Assembly: GCA_013041585.1 (NCBI GenBank)
Contig: JABEVM010000107.1
Location: forward strand, 1 to 7,420
Direction of reading: 5' to 3'
Origin: Chlamydiota bacterium
Lineage (GTDB): Bacteria > Chlamydiota > Chlamydiia > Chlamydiales > Rhabdochlamydiaceae
DNA length: 7,420 nucleotides
This document shows, one piece after another, positions 6,599-7,420 of the stretch. The notes beneath the pieces were generated by a model. It was not told the origin of the DNA, searched no databases, and saw only the letters and a list, made by a program, of their open reading frames with translations. How positions within the stretch are numbered: the first letter of the stretch is position 1; each line of letters starts with the position of its first letter. Position numbers and translations under genes: made by a program.

Positions 6599-6626
6599 TT
6601 GTCCAATAAGGAAAGTTGGTTATACT
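6599..6626 (+). promoter_or_regulatory. Probable pheT promoter
   Basis: TTGTCC (6599-6604, 4 of 6 to TTGACA), a 16-base spacer and TATACT (6621-6626, 5 of 6 to TATAAT) form the best sigma-70/sigma-66-type promoter in the window. The start point would be near 6633, giving pheT a leader of about 47 bases. It lies in the 93-base divergent region shared with the LysM gene. Confidence 0.55.
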
Positions 6627-6628
6627 AC

Positions 6629-6645
6629 ATATCTTACTAAGATAT
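6629..6645. repeat. Perfect 8-1-8 inverted repeat, operator-like
   Basis: ATATCTTA (6629-6636), a central C and TAAGATAT (6638-6645) form a perfect 17-base dyad. It begins 3 bases after the pheT -10 box and covers the likely start point. A second palindrome, AGATATCT (6640-6647), overlaps its right arm. It could be a repressor site or a 5'-leader hairpin, although the 1-base centre argues for DNA binding rather than RNA folding. AT-rich DNA makes chance more likely than the perfect match suggests. Confidence 0.45.
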
Positions 6646-6679
6646 CTACTTACCCTGTAAATTACATCATTTTTTTATT

Positions 6680-7420
6680 ATGAAAATTCCTGTTTCTTGG
6701 CTGCTTACCTATCTAGAAAAACCTCTTTCTACCGAAAAGATTTCCGAAGTTCTTACGCTCGCCGGCATCGAGGTAGAAAAAATCGAACTAAGCTCTCTTT
6801 CTTTCACAAATGTGGTAGTCGGAGCTGTTTTGCATGCTGAGCCGCATCCTCAAGCTGACAATTTACAAATTGCCACTGTCTTTGATGGAAAGGAAAAATT
6901 CCAAGTTGTTTGTGGTGCCAAAAATTGTAGGGAAGGACTTATCGTAGCTTTTGCGAAAATTGGAGCTACACTCCATGATGAAAATCAAAAGAAATTTACC
7001 ATTAAAAAAACAAAGATCCGTGGTGTTGAATCCGATGGCATGCTCTGCGCCGGAGGGGAACTCGGTCTTACGGAAGAAAATGATGCCATACTAGAACTTC
7101 CTAAAGATACACCTATTGGCATAGACCTTTCCGAGCTGTACCAAGATCCAATTTTAGATATTTCCTTAACGCCTAATCTTGGGCATTGCATGAGCGTGAT
7201 TGGAATTGCGCGTGAGATCTCTGCGCTTTGCGAGATCCCAATCCGTCTTCCAAAAGTAAAGGTCATAGAAAATTCTTCTGAAAAAACAAAAGATCTGATT
7301 GAAATCGAAGTTAAGGATTCAAAAGCTGCGCCTAGATACAGCTGCCGAATTAGTAAAAATATAAAAGTCGGGCCTTCACCTGATTGGCTCAAAAAAGCAC
7401 TGACCTCTTCAGGACATTCT
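6680..7420 (+). CDS. pheT: Phenylalanine-tRNA ligase beta subunit, 3'-partial
   Basis: PheT is the beta chain of the cytoplasmic alpha2-beta2 phenylalanyl-tRNA synthetase; it carries tRNA-binding and editing domains. The first 247 residues are present and the frame runs off the window, so about two thirds of the usual roughly 800-residue chain is missing. The start MKIPVSWLLTYL is typical. The EMAP II/OB-type tRNA-binding domain spans about 43-153 (VVVGAVLHAEPHPQADNL at 45-62, VVCGAKN at 76-82, IRGVESDGMLCAGGELGL at 113-130). The LTPNLGHCMSVIGIARE motif at 163-179 corresponds to the common TPNRGDCLS-x-x-GIARE, with Leu and His replacing Arg and Asp. The editing B3/B4 domain begins near 210. 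The ATG at 6680 lacks a Shine-Dalgarno. No T-box or attenuator fits in the short leader. pheS is not adjacent. Confidence 0.96.
   Translation, partial: MKIPVSWLLTYLEKPLSTEKISEVLTLAGIEVEKIELSSLSFTNVVVGAVLHAEPHPQADNLQIATVFDGKEKFQVVCGAKNCREGLIVAFAKIGATLHDENQKKFTIKKTKIRGVESDGMLCAGGELGLTEENDAILELPKDTPIGIDLSELYQDPILDISLTPNLGHCMSVIGIAREISALCEIPIRLPKVKVIENSSEKTKDLIEIEVKDSKAAPRYSCRISKNIKVGPSPDWLKKALTSSGHS

Noticed and set aside
6619..6647. TATAAC on the minus strand as a promoter for the LysM gene
   Set aside because: The -10 is good, but hexamers 16-18 bases upstream (such as AGATAT) do not match a -35 box, and it overlaps the stronger pheT -10.
6680..6682. Attenuator or T-box control of pheT
   Set aside because: The leader from the likely start point is about 47 bases, too short for a T-box, and no leader peptide with Phe codons is visible.
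6985..7392. Minus-strand frame of 135 codons opposite pheT
   Set aside because: pheT is unmistakable on the + strand here; the antisense frame has Ser/Ile-rich composition typical of a shadow and no start signals.

Overview
The window is AT-rich bacterial DNA that reads as a member of the phylum Chlamydiae, probably an amoeba-associated "environmental" chlamydia rather than Chlamydia itself. The assignment rests on gene content and order: recO, a DUF155/RMND1-type membrane protein, yidD, a LysM protein and pheT. From memory, this resembles the recO-to-pheT neighbourhood of Chlamydia. A eukaryote-like SET-domain protein, a type known from chlamydiae, also fits. The taxon is an inference; no rRNA or other marker is present.

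Layout. Positions 3-2693 (+) hold the 3' part of a very large, helical protein of unknown function that is open through the left edge. Sixty-one bases later comes recO (2755-3435, +), whose ribosome-binding site lies inside a predicted hairpin. A tRNA-Leu(GAG) gene sits on the opposite strand (3443-3524) with a short upstream region holding a promoter-like pair and a hairpin plus T-run. A compact + strand operon follows: DUF155 protein (3653-4447), yidD (ATGA overlap) and a SET-domain protein (11-base gap). It meets a minus-strand gene for a membrane-anchored LysM protein (5309-6586) tail to tail, with only 5 bases between the stops. A 93-base divergent region with a good promoter and a perfect 8-1-8 dyad separates that gene from pheT (6680 to the right edge, +), which is cut by the window.

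Working together: recO (recombinational repair), tRNA-Leu and pheT (translation) are housekeeping genes. The DUF155 protein, YidD and the LysM protein point to the inner membrane and cell wall. YidD is tied to membrane-protein insertion, the DUF155 protein is tail-anchored, and the LysM protein should span the membrane once with its peptidoglycan-binding domain outside. The SET protein is the odd member: a probable lysine methyltransferase co-transcribed with membrane-biogenesis genes. No mobile element, CRISPR array, phage gene or toxin-antitoxin pair was seen, and no stretch over 300 bases lacks a gene.
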